The notes below the pieces were generated by a model. That model was not told the DNA's origin. It saw only the letters and a list, made by a program, of their open reading frames with translations, and did no database searches. A stretch of DNA of 64,000 bases, from positions 4,761,344 through 4,825,343 of the forward strand of contig ML058484.1 of assembly GCA_003013855.2 (NCBI GenBank). The letters are read 5' to 3'. The stretch is from Liriodendron chinense (lineage: Eukaryota; Streptophyta; Magnoliopsida; Magnoliales; Magnoliaceae). A program made the translations under genes and the position numbers. Below, piece by piece: positions 22,295 through 35,020 of this stretch. Each line of letters begins with the position of its first letter. Position 1 is the stretch's first letter.

Positions 22295-23665
22295 ATGATA
22301 TCACATATGGTCCTTAGGAAGTGCAAACCTTCCGCTGGCGCTGACGCACCTTCCATTAGCATGGCACCTTTGAATTTTTCAAAAAAGGCACATGAGAAGG
22401 CTCAACTTCAGGAGCGAGAGTTAACAGCAAGTCCTATGGAAGCTGATGTAGATATTGACCTCAGGGAGGTTTATTTTTTGATCATGCATTTCCTATCAGC
22501 TGGGCCATGTCGCAGGACTATTGGGCATTTTTGGAATGAGCTCTTGGAGCATCAGCTTCTACCCAGAAGATATCATGCATGGTACTCAAGGAGTGGGCTA
22601 TGCAGTGGTGATGAAGATGATAATGGTCTTTCTTTCCCCTTGAGCTACAATAATTTGATGGAGAGGTATATGATAGGCTTCTCTTCTTGTTGTGGCCTCG
22701 TTTAGTATCCTTCTTCTTCATGAATTATCCGATGATTGGCAACTTTTATCATTTTCATCTGAAAAAGGCTTGGAAGCAGTGTCATTGTTTGTTGCTGTGA
22801 GAATCGCTCTACTGCTGAGACAAAAATCTGCTACTGGTTGGCTACTAGGGCTGTCAATGAGCCGGGCTCGGGTCTGGCAAAATCAAAATTTTGAATAGGC
22901 CCAGCCCGCAGGCCTGGCCTGAAACAGTTCAAAATTGGGGCCTCTTTTTTCAAATATTATGAAGAATCGATCCTCTTTTTTTTCTTTTTCGGCATGATGG
23001 GTCACATTCTGATGATAAAATTAAGGAGGTTTACTATGGCTAGGTGTCTCTAAGGTGGCTCCCATACATGCCAAACATGCACCAGCATGGTTTATATGTG
23101 CGAGATCCATACCACCCATCAGAGAGTACTACCATAAACATGCCCTTGGCTGAGGAATCAGGTTGGCCTAATGGTCAAGTGCGCCACAGTTTTTACAAAA
23201 CAAATGTGTCGCTGTTAAAAACTTGGCCGAAGTTTTCTAACACTTCCATCGGTTTCTAATATGGTGGCCCACCTAATAAGTGAATTAGCTTTATTTTTAG
23301 GCGAGGACATCTGCACGCTCAGACTGTTAGGTTTTTTGAAATGCAGTGGAAAATAAAGTTTTTCAAAATCGTAAATTATAAGATTAAACCCTATGGGCCC
23401 TCTGTTTAGATATATCCAAGTTTCTACAAAAGAAAACCTAAATACAAATGCTAGGATTTAGCTGATTAAAAACCCACTCGATGAACTTTGTTGATTTTGT
23501 TGTTGTCGATCTTCCAAACTAAGAAGTCTCTCCCTGATCCATCATAGATGAAGGAGAGGTGAGAGCTAAACACATTAGCTCTTGGGTAGGACCAAGGGAA
23601 ACACACACTGTCCACACCAGTGAACCCTACACGTATCACACATGTGTCAGAGGTAGGGAGAAAGT

Positions 23666-23702
<37 letters not shown>

Positions 23703-26700
23703 CCCCCCCCCCCCCCCCCGGCACGGTGACGCCTAAGGGGAAGGGAGTCCAAGGCTCTCTCTACTCCGTCTAGATCTCCTCTTTTTCTAAGATAGGATCC
23801 ATATATAAGGAGGCTAGGGTTTCAAAGAGATCAATTATGGTACTCAACTACCTTATAGTCTTCCATATGTCCCACTACATTGGTCATTGGAATTTTATGA
23901 TTCTGCCTTAACTCATGCATCTATATCTAATCTATTCCTTTTGCTGGCATGGCCATCCACCAAGGACCCAATGCCATGTAGTTCAAGTGGTGGAGCCCCG
24001 GATCTCGATTATCGGATTATTATCAAGTGCAATCAAAATGTTTTTAATGGTTAAGACAAAAGTTTAACGGTTGAAAACATTTGTAAAACCTTTAAAAACC
24101 TTTTGAGTGCTAGGCCCATCAACAAACCACTTGATGAACATATGATCTTCAAGATCTAAGCCATAAGTAGGTTCCTAGGAAACTAGTGGATCCCATGTTG
24201 GCACATGCAAGTCTCAACGGACCTCGATTTATGCGCCCAGCTTCATGCACTTTTATTGGCCACATGATGACCATGTAAAGCACGCCAAAGAACATGTCAT
24301 CAAGACTTCGAACCCGCACACGTCCATAGGTTTAGGGATTAATCATATCTATTGAATCCTCAAGTCAATTATAGTCCAGGCATAATGGGCCTCCTACTCC
24401 AGAGACTTGGCCTTTATCCACCAATGCAGTTGCCCAATAGGTCCACCTAGGAGCCTTTATGCAAAGCACACTCACAAAGTCACAGTCTTATGTGTGGTTA
24501 GGTGAAGGCACACTGACTCATCATTGTGCTTGATGGTGGAAACCTTTTTATCTTGACTCATTATCAGTCCCCTCACACAGGAATGGCCAAATCTATCATC
24601 ATATAATGATAACAACAACAAGTTTGTCCTATAACTTGCTAGGTGGTCATGGTTCAATAGGTTATTGAGATCCATGGCCCACAACTCCCCCTTGGTCAGT
24701 AACCATTTCGTCCACCAAGGACAACCAAAGGAATCTCTCTCATTTAACCCATGTTCATGTATATTTAACGGGAACATACTGGGCAAGGGTGGAGGGACCC
24801 ACAACTCACACCCAAGTGGACGGACACTTACACCATAAATGGCCCCCCGTGGGAGAATATATTACCGGTGGCATATTTGCTACTTTCGAGATTCGAACAC
24901 AAGACCTTCCGCTCTGATACCATGTCAAACAACCGCTTTCTCTAAAAGCTCGAGCTGTTAGAGGATGGCGTATCAATGTATATCAAGCGACTCTAACACT
25001 CCCCCGCACGTGTGGGGTGGAACTCCGCATGGGAACATACTGGGCAAGGGTGGAGGGACACAACTCACACCATCAACGGCCCCCCGTGGGAGAATATATT
25101 ACCGGTGGCATATTTGCAACTTTCGGGATTCGAACACAAGACCTTCCGCTCTGATACCAAGTTGGTTTTGAGGATTTGGAAAGAGAAATGAAGAAGAAAA
25201 AGGAAGTTGGAGAGTAGGGAAGAAAGAGGTGTGAGAAAGGATAGAATAGAAGAGAAGCTTCCGTGTATTGAGGCAACAAACCCCCACAACTTTTTATTAT
25301 AAAGCTAAAGAAACATAATATACTCCGCAGGAGTATATAATACCATAAACACACAAAAAAGGACCTTTTTTTTTTTTAAGGTGAAGCTTTTATTCTGTCA
25401 GTCATGCAACGCACCCACCCTGTTAGTTGCGCAACACACCCCCACGGTCAGTCTCACAATGCACCCACTGGTGCGGTTAGCATGTCTCAAACCTGAGACC
25501 TGCTATTTGAAAGGCCAAGGCGTCAACCAGTCAGGCAAACAGGCACTATTCTTCCTATAGTATGGTTGTGTCGGGACTAAGGGATATTTTAATATTTATT
25601 TGAAATGGATGGTAAGGATTAGAAATCTAGAAGTAATAGATGGTTAGGATTATATAAGGGTTTTCTCTTGCTTTAAGAATAATATATATACATGTAAAGA
25701 CTCTTTTTTAAATAGTTATGATGATATTTCGAGTAATTTTTCGCATGTGTTGCTTCTCTCCCTAGGCACTTGTTGATCATCCCATCACATTAGTTGTGGG
25801 GTCTATATATACACATGTTCTCGTACCGATTATCCAGGCTAAAATATCAACTGTATTGAAGTATTTTTGGTTGGTTTGTCTTTGTGAAAAGTTTGTAGCT
25901 AATACAAAATTCCTTACAACCCCAATAACCAACCCCATACTTGGAAAATGTCCCCTTTCTGCAACCCCATCCACTTCTCATCTTCATGTCTCATCCCTTC
26001 TAATGGTCTAGCTTCCCATTGCCCTCTTAACTATCCTACTCACCTTTTATTACCCATGTCTATGAGATTCTATGACCTTCCCGAAGTCTCCATTGCCTTT
26101 TGTTTATTAAAGCTCATTTAACTGCTTTGATGACAATGTATGGCCCCAAACAGAAGGAAATTGGCTCGTGGCTAATTCTTCTTTATACCTTTGTGAGTCT
26201 TATTGAACACCAGTGTGGATGGATGGTTAGTCTTTTAGACTTGGTTAGTGTCGGTAAGGATTTGTTGCATGATCCTTAAAACTCGGTGACCCGCCCCCCG
26301 AACTGCGCTTCAGACTTATGTTCCCACTCTAGTCATGCTTCCTAATGTTTTGAAATGAATGCTTCCATGCTCTGGCACCCGAATCTGTTGCTGCTTCTCT
26401 TCACACTTCGTGCAACTGTAAATTGGATTTCTTGGTTGTCATGCTAGCCCCTTTGAGGCTTCTTTTGCTTCTGTTGTGTTTTTCTTTTGTTATGGTGATG
26501 CTGGCACAAAAAGGAAACCTAAACTGCTTATTCTTTTTTTGCCTTGTTAAGGTTTTGATTTAGAGTTTTCAGAAAGTTGACAAGATGTGTTACTAGTAGC
26601 TAGCCTTGCTAAATTGGCTACAGTATGTTGGATTGATGTTATTAGTAGGTTGTGTTGTCCTAGTGAATATGCTTGTATAGGGTTGTGTTTGTTCCATGGC

Positions 26701-29385
26701 GTACACGTTAATAAGAAAATTAAACCAAATTCCACATTATCTTTGTGCTTTGACTTACTGATCAATGGTTTTTATACTACTCTTAGGTATCCTCATGTTG
26801 AAAAAGATCACTTGGTAAAGCTTCTGAAGCAATCGATACTGAGTAATGCCCCTCCATTGCATGGCATGGTTGGAGGAAATGCTCCAAACGCAGCTGATGT
26901 TCCTACGCTTCTTGGATCTGGTTCCTTTTCACTTTTGGACTGTAAGTGATACCTGTGCCTTTTAGTTTACCTCTTTGAACACTACTATGGCATGTCTAGT
27001 CAATGGTTTGAACTAGTAATGTCAAATCATGTTTAATTTATTTTAAGCGTTGGTTTCTAATTGTTTAGTTTTGCTTGCTGCCTTTTCCAATTCACGTTCT
27101 TCCTCAGTTCTTTCACTTCTTTGTAAGATACTGATTTTCTGCTCCTTGCAGCTGATAGAAATAAAGAAGATAAGAAAGCCACTCAAATCCCTGGGTACCT
27201 GCGTTGGCCTCACATGCAGGCTGATCAGGTCCGAGGTCTAAGTTTGAGGGAGATTGGAGGTGGTTTTACAAAACATCATAGGGCTCCTTCTATTCGAGCG
27301 GCATGTTATGCCATTGCTAAGCCATCAACTATGGTACAAAAGATGCAGATAATTAAAAAATTAAGGGGGCACCAGAATGCCGTCTATTGTGGTATGGTTA
27401 TTTCTACCTTTGAATGATACATTCTGAATGAAATCACTTACCTCATTTAGTTGGGATAAGGCTTAGATGATGTTAAAGAATTACTATTAAAGAAATCAGA
27501 GAGCTAATTTGTTCTAAAACCCCATTTCTTTTGTTTTCTCCTTTTAATCATTGTAAGTATTTATTCTAGAACCCCATTAGATTGTGGAATGGGACTAAAT
27601 AAAATGTGCTTGGTTGATGTTTTCTGCAGCCATATTTGACCGCTCCGGACGCTACGTGATTACTGGTTCGGATGACCGCCTTGTAAAGATTTGGTCAATG
27701 GAAACTGCATTCTGCTTGTCCAGTTGCCGTGGACATGAAGTGAGTCTTGATGGATTACCACAAGTTACCTTTCCTTACGTCTATCTTATTTTGTTTTATT
27801 TTATTTTTTGTACAAATGAAGGGTGACATTACTGACTTGGCTGTGAGTTCAAACAATACTTTGGTGGCATCTGCTTCAAATGACTGCAGTATTCGAGTTG
27901 TAAGATTTCATTCCATTTCTTATCCAATATTTATATGCATCGGTGATCCAAAGTTCTGGATATTTTCTGCTTTTATATTGTTTTGATATTTCTTTTTTCC
28001 TGATGCAGTGGCGTTTGCCCGATGGTCTTCCAATTTCGGTCTTGCGGGGCCACACTGCGGCTGTTACTGCAATTGCATTTAGTCCACGGCTGAGTGCTGT
28101 TTACCAGCTACTATCGTGAGTCTTGTCTCTCGTCACTGCTTCTTGCAGGTTTCCAACTTGGACTAGCATTGTACATATTCTGGCCTGCCTTTGGCAATTT
28201 TCTATATGATTTTGAATAGCTTGAACCATTGACGCTGTTAGCTCTTTTGACATTTCCATGCTTCATCCACTTTACCTTGTCATACCTATTTCTTAGCAGT
28301 TTTGCCGTCTTCTTTCTTGGGTGATTCTTTTTTCCTTTTTTTCTTCACTAAGGCTCTTCTACTCTATTTTCAGTCCATTTTTGAAATACAAAGCATACTA
28401 TCTTAGTGTTCCTTTAAAGAATTGGCAGAAGCTTCACTTATGCAACCTTCTTTGGCACTATCTTTTGTTCTTCTAGACCACATGAACAATATTGACAGTT
28501 AGATGAGAGGACACAGGAGGAGCAATAAACGAAACAAAAGTGCACAAGAAAACACGTGCTTGACTATGTCCATCAAAGAAGAGTATGTAGTACAGCCATG
28601 GTATAAAAAACCGGCTACGTTACAGGTGTAATGGCCATTATGTAACATTAACAGTGATGCCCTTTAAGCAATACGGGGCCATAACGCCAGATTGGGGAGG
28701 AGCCCTTGATGGGCTGATACAGCACTGATACATTTTTTCCTGTAAATTTTTTTTTACTGTTACAGGGCCTTAACGACCATTAAGGACCGTATTGTAACAG
28801 CCATTAGGCTGGCCATTATGGCCACAGTTACTGTTATTGAATACCTTGAGTACAGCCAAGAGTCACCTCTTAACAAGATTTTATATTTGATTAATGCTAA
28901 CCCCCACCAAATCTGGGTTCAATATTTCTACAATTAAAATACCCTGGACGACTGGGGATAAGGTAAGAACATGAGAACTTTCCCGCAATGCAACAATGGG
29001 CATCTGGGGACCTTGCTGAAATTTCATAATTTCATTTCTTGCTTGGATGTGCATCCCCAACTGGATTCAGAAGCTAAGGTGGAAAATTATGAAGTTCAGA
29101 CAGTCTTGCAGCTATGCATCTTAAGTTTTCAAAACACGTTACCATCAACAGCGGTATCATTAGAAAGGCTAATGAGGAACTTCCAGTAATTCTTCATTTT
29201 AGTTTTTATAGTGTCCGACTTCAGTGTCTCGCCTGCTAGCCCAGCTAGGCGTTTCAACAGCAGGTCTCAGGTTCGAGTGCTAAGGAGACACACTAATCCC
29301 ACTGGTGGGTGGATGCGTCGTGTGACTAACCAAGTGGGTGTGTTGCCCTGCTAACAGGGTGGGTGCATTGCATGACTAACTTAAA

Positions 29386-29427
<42 letters not shown>

Positions 29428-32400
29428 CTTCAAGACCTTGGTAATGTATTTGTTGAAAAACCAACATTGCCCTTGGTAATGAAGTTCCCTATCCACAACC
29501 TAACATTTTCAAGATTTCACGATATTTTTGCTTCTTCATTTTAGTTTTTATAATATCCGACTTCAAGACCTTGGTAACATATTTGTTGAAAAACCAACAT
29601 TGCCCTGGGTAATGAAGTTCCCTATCCACAACCTAACAAATATCACTGAGATTTTCAAGATTTCTTGATATTTTTGGGGGATAGTGATCAACCGATATAA
29701 TCGCAATAATATAATGAGATTTTCGAAATCTCGCAGCAGTTCTTAGTTGTCACAATTTTATTAACTTTTAGTATTTTATTTCCAGTGAGATTTTTCCAAT
29801 GGTATCACGAGAAAAACATCAAATCTAGAATTCCCCCAAGAAACTCCCAGCTTGAGAAATTGTCAAGAACGAGATTCTCTCGCTATGTCCATGGCACTTC
29901 TCAAGTTCCTATAAGTTAGAGGTGAACTGCATTGATAGATGATGAGATGACATACTATATTGCATTGTTGAAGGTCCTTCATGAAGCCAAAATCACTCCT
30001 TCAAGTGAGGATCAGAGGATATGGAAGTGGTCATCAAGGGGAGTCTTTTCCTTTATGGCCAAGACATAGAAAAACAGTTACATAATGGCCGTTACATAAT
30101 GGTAACAACATGGATCGTTATGCGATACAGGGTCATAACAGCACCTGTAAAAACTTTTGGACTGTAATGGTTTGTTATGACTATGCGTAATGGCCCTAGG
30201 CAATTACGCGTACACAAGTCCCCTTTTGACATTGTTTGGAGAATCCCCAATATTATCAAAATATTCCCGATATTATCCGTATCTCCAGCTCAACGATACC
30301 GATAACATTGGTAGTATAAAAAATCCAAGTACCAATGATATATCGCTAAGTATCCCCATTGCATCACCAATATTTTCAACTGTGTAAATTCGAGGTGTCT
30401 CTTGTATCACCAATATTTTCAATTGTGTAAATTCTAGGTGTTGCTTTTTTCGCCAGTGTGTCAACGATATTTCAATAATGTCGCCAATGCATCACCAATG
30501 TATTGATATCGCTAAAGACACATTTATTAAAAAAAAAATTCATTTTAACTTTTTTATGGGTGGATGGTTGTATGATGAATGAACAAAGGGAGTGGCAATT
30601 TCCTTGTTAACAACCTTCTCTCAAATGAAGTGACAATCGATATCAATGTGCTTTGCGCCCTTATGAAACACTGTATTGCCTGGCAATGTGAAAGGCAACC
30701 TAATTATCGCTGTGCAAAGGAATGAGACTTGGAGGATTATACTCAAGTTCCTGTAAGAGGGTTCAAAGCCACACTAGTTCACATGTCACACGAGCCATTG
30801 CCCTATATTCAGATTCAGTGGAAGATCACGCAACAATTGACTACCTCTTAGCCTTCCAGATAACAAGATTGCCACCTACAAATGTAAAGTATGTAGAGTT
30901 AGACTATTGATCATGTAAACTTCCATCATAGTCAGTATCAGAGTAGCTAGAAAGGTGAAGATGGCCATGATGCTGAAAAAGCAAACCTTTACTAGGTGCG
31001 GACTTGAGATACCGAAGTGTTTGATACATTGTCATCAGATGCGTGGTACAAGGGGTATGCATGAATTGACTAACAAGACCCACAACATAAGAGAGATTCG
31101 ACCAAGTAATAGTGAGATAAATAAGTCAGCCAACTAGCCGACGATATATCCCTAGATCAGAGAGGAGAGTACCATCATCAGTACTGAGTTTCAGAGTAGT
31201 ATCCACAGGCATGGTGGCAGGCTTGCATCCTAGCATCCTTGTCTCTTAGAGAAGAGTAAAGGCATATTTCCTCTAAGAGAGCACTACTCCCGACTTCAAT
31301 TGTGGAACTTTAATCCCCAAGAAGTACCAAAGAGTCCCAAGACCTTTGATCTTAAATTGAGTTTAGAGGAAAGATTTAACAACCACAATGCCCTTAGTAT
31401 CATCTACAAACAACACAATATCATCCACATAGACAATCAAAACCATAACTCCTATTGGCCGACGACAAATAAATAGAGAATGATCAACTTGGTTACAAAT
31501 AAATCCAAAGTCCAAAAGAGCACGACTGAACTTAATGAACCAGACACATGGAGACTGCTTGAGACCATAAGTCAATTTCTTTAAGCGACACACAAGGGCC
31601 GAATCGTGAGAACCACTGAGGCATAGAGAATCTGGGGGTCTAATCCATATAGGCTTCCTCGACAAGATCACCATGTAAGAACACATTTGTCACATCTAGT
31701 TGAAATAGTGGCCAAGACAAATTGATTGCCAAAGAGAGAACCACACGGGTAAAGTGAAGAGTTTGGCCACCGGTAAGAATGTCTTGAAGTAGGCTACGCC
31801 ATATGTTTGAGTAAAATCTTTTGCGACCAACCGTGCCTTATAACGATCAACAGAACCATCTGGATGATACTTGGTAGTACAAACCCATCGACATCCAACA
31901 ATATTTTCTCTCAAGTAAGGAAATCAACTCCTAGGTTCTTCTCTAGCACCTACATTTCTTCATCATAGCCTTAGTCCAGTTAGGGCTGCTCATCACTTCC
32001 TTTATATTGCACGGGATAACAGAGGAGGATATGGAAGCTGCAGAAGACTAGAGGGAAGATGAAAGATGTTGTTGTGAAACAAAATTACTAACGGGATGCC
32101 TTGTGCATAAGTGGAAAGATTTATGTAAGGCAATAGGAAGATCCTCATGAGGTTGAGAGTGAGAGCTTATACCTGAACCTCCAACAGAAGTAGATGAAAT
32201 GGTAGGAGGGTGATCAATAGAAGATTTAGTTCGTCGATGATACACAAGAATGGGCCTTGAAACAAAAGGAGGATGAGGAGCATCATCATCAAGACATAAG
32301 ATTTGGAAGAGGTATGGAGTTAGAATTAAACCATATAAGTTTCCCCTGATTAGTAAGAGGATGGTGCAGAGATCTCCCTTCAATAGAGAAGTATGGAACC

Positions 32401-34968
32401 TCTTCGAAAAAGGTGACATCTATAGATTTAGTTGGTCGGGTGCCCGATGGAGGTCTAAACAGTCTAGCAACTAAATGAATTAATCATATGAATTTCGAGC
32501 ACCCGATAACCATCGGTCGGGCGCCTGACGACCTCCAGTCGGGTCTTCTTTCTTCCTACACGTGTCTTCCCATTGTGGGGTCTTCTACGTGCCAAATCAC
32601 ATGTATAGGGCCTTCCTTGCTCCACTTACAGGTTAGGGGATTATAACACTTATACCCCTTCTGAGACCGAGAGTAACCTAAGAAAACACACTTTATGGCC
32701 CATGGACTCAACTTGTCATTTCACCCATTAAGAATCTGAACGAAGCATGTACATCCAAAAACTTTATGGGGTAATGGAAATGGTTTGTCATGTGGGTGCA
32801 GGATTTCGAATGAGGACTTGTGTGATAGTATTTGAGATGAAATGCGATTTATTAGGAAAATGGCAGTAAGGCATCATCCCATAATTGTTTTGGGAGATTC
32901 ATACCAAGTAGAAGAGTATAGATAACTTCAAGAAGGTGACGGTTCTTCCACTCAGCCACACCATTTTGTTATGGGGTTCATGAACATGATGTACGGGACA
33001 AGATACCATGCTCTTGCAAAAAACGATAAAAAAACATTTGACCTGTACTCGCCTCCATTGTTAGAATGTAAAACTTTGATAGGGTGTTGAAATTGGTTGA
33101 CCACTTCGTTGTAAAAAAAACTCGAATGTATAAAAAAGCTTCATGCTTGGATTTGAGAAGATAAACCCAGGTCATTCGTATGCAATCATTAATAAATGTA
33201 ACAAAATATTTATGTCCAAAAGGGATGTAACAGGAGTAGGACCCCAAACATTAGAGTGGACTAACTTGAACAGTGTGGGTTTCCTCTCAAAACCAGTGTT
33301 TTAAATAGCTACGCTACGTAGCGTGTAGCTTACGCTACGTAGCGTAGCTTAGCCTAAACGCTACATAGCTCATGAAAATAGCTTAAGTTGCGTGTAGCCT
33401 ACGCTACATGATTAATTTGGATACGCTACACGCTTCATAGACTACGCTACACGCTACATAGCTCACATTACAAGTCATTTTTCACGATAACATTAAAATC
33501 AATCATTAAAAATGATTTGTTACATAATTCTATTTCAATGAAAATTCATTAGTCTTTTCGATGCTTATAGTAAAATAATATAAGAAATAGTTTTAAATCG
33601 GTTTTGTTGCTCTTTTTCACTTTTATACTTAATCATTACCCTTTTTGTTACTTTAGGTTGCATTTGTTGCACCAAATATCATGAAATTTTGTTAAATTTT
33701 ATTATTAATCATCTAATTTGGTGCAACCAAGTGCAACCTTGATTAAAAATCTAAGTGTTGTGTAGCTTACGCTACACGCTATGTAGCTTACGCCTCACGC
33801 TTCAGAGAGGTGAAGGCTACACTATATGCTATTCACTATTTAAAACACTGCTCAAAACATAGCCCGGTGATGTTTGGAGAACTCACAAGTTGCACAACTT
33901 AAAGGTTTAGATACAAATATGGAAGGAAATAAAAGTTTTAACCTAGACAAGAATGGATGTCATAAGTGGCAATGCCATCGGAACACTAACTCCCTATCTA
34001 AAGACACAACACAAGATGATGTCACAAGTGCATCATCAAAAAAATAATTCCTACACATTCATGGCCCTCACCAATCATCTGTTTAGAGGTTTTAAAACAT
34101 AGAGTGAAAAGGAAAGAAAGTTATTGAACAATTCAAGGATTTCGTAAGAGAGCTGATGGATGATAGATTGAGTTGGAAGCTAGATACATGTAGAACTGAG
34201 GATATAGTAGGAGAAAGCTTGATGGAACAAGATCCAGATACAGGAGTTTGATTTCCATTAATAATAGTGATAGAGTGTGACTGGATAGAAGGAGAAAAGA
34301 GTTAAACAAATGAGGCTTACTAGTTACGTGTGAGGTAGCGCTCGAGTCGATTACTCAAGAAGTAGAGGAAGAGGATGCAAGGAGAGCAGTACCTAGCTGA
34401 GCTATAGAGGCTCTAGATTTATCAAGGACCTCACGTACATGTAGTTGGATCAAGGCATCATAAGCCTCATGGGACAAGAGAACGGAATCACCTAAGGTAG
34501 ACTTCTCTGCAGTCGACTTTGTAGTTTTCTCGAAACTAGTGGAGGCACTGCCAACCACTAGCACACTCACCCAAGATGGGAGACCAACGAGATCCCGACA
34601 ATGATCAACGGTGTGGTTGGAACCCCCATAGTGAGTACAAATGCAAGGTTCGTCCATGTCCACCACGACCACGACTACCACATCCTCCACAATCAATATC
34701 GCGACCCCCATAATCTCATCCACGTCCGCAAGTACCCAATGCTGGGGCTCTAGAGCCATAACTAAATGAAGACCGGTCTCCAACAATATATGTAAATTTA
34801 TCTGGTGAAACAAAGATGGCATAGTTGGCCAATGGGGATGATCCGCCCAAACTTAAGCACCTCCAAGCTAAGCATAAGAACCACACAAAGTAGAAAAAGA
34901 CTATATAAAATTTTTCATTCAATTCAAAGGTGCCTTCACACTAACCTCAATCCCTTATATAAGCTTTG

Positions 34969-35020
<52 letters not shown>

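Larger units (their letters stand above)
22666..26786 (+). other. Intron 2 of the BRWD gene (4.1 kb)
   Basis: Bounded by GAGAG|GTATAT and TCTTAG|GTATCC. It contains a TAGGGCTGTCAATGAGCC-type hAT fragment (22,847-22,935), a CT/C-run microsatellite, the TRIM-like tandem at 24,774-25,159 and a SINE copy at 25,372. The stretches 22,940-24,770 and 25,560-26,786 show no gene. Confidence 0.6.

Noticed and set aside
27614..27826. Separate small WD40 gene
   Set aside because: The frame reads BRWD exon 5 and then runs into intron 5. The flanking exons join with correct phases into the larger gene.
29388..29426. CRISPR-like or regulatory array from short repeats
   Set aside because: It is a plain CA microsatellite forming a SINE tail. 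No spaced repeats occur anywhere in the window, and the genome is a plant's.
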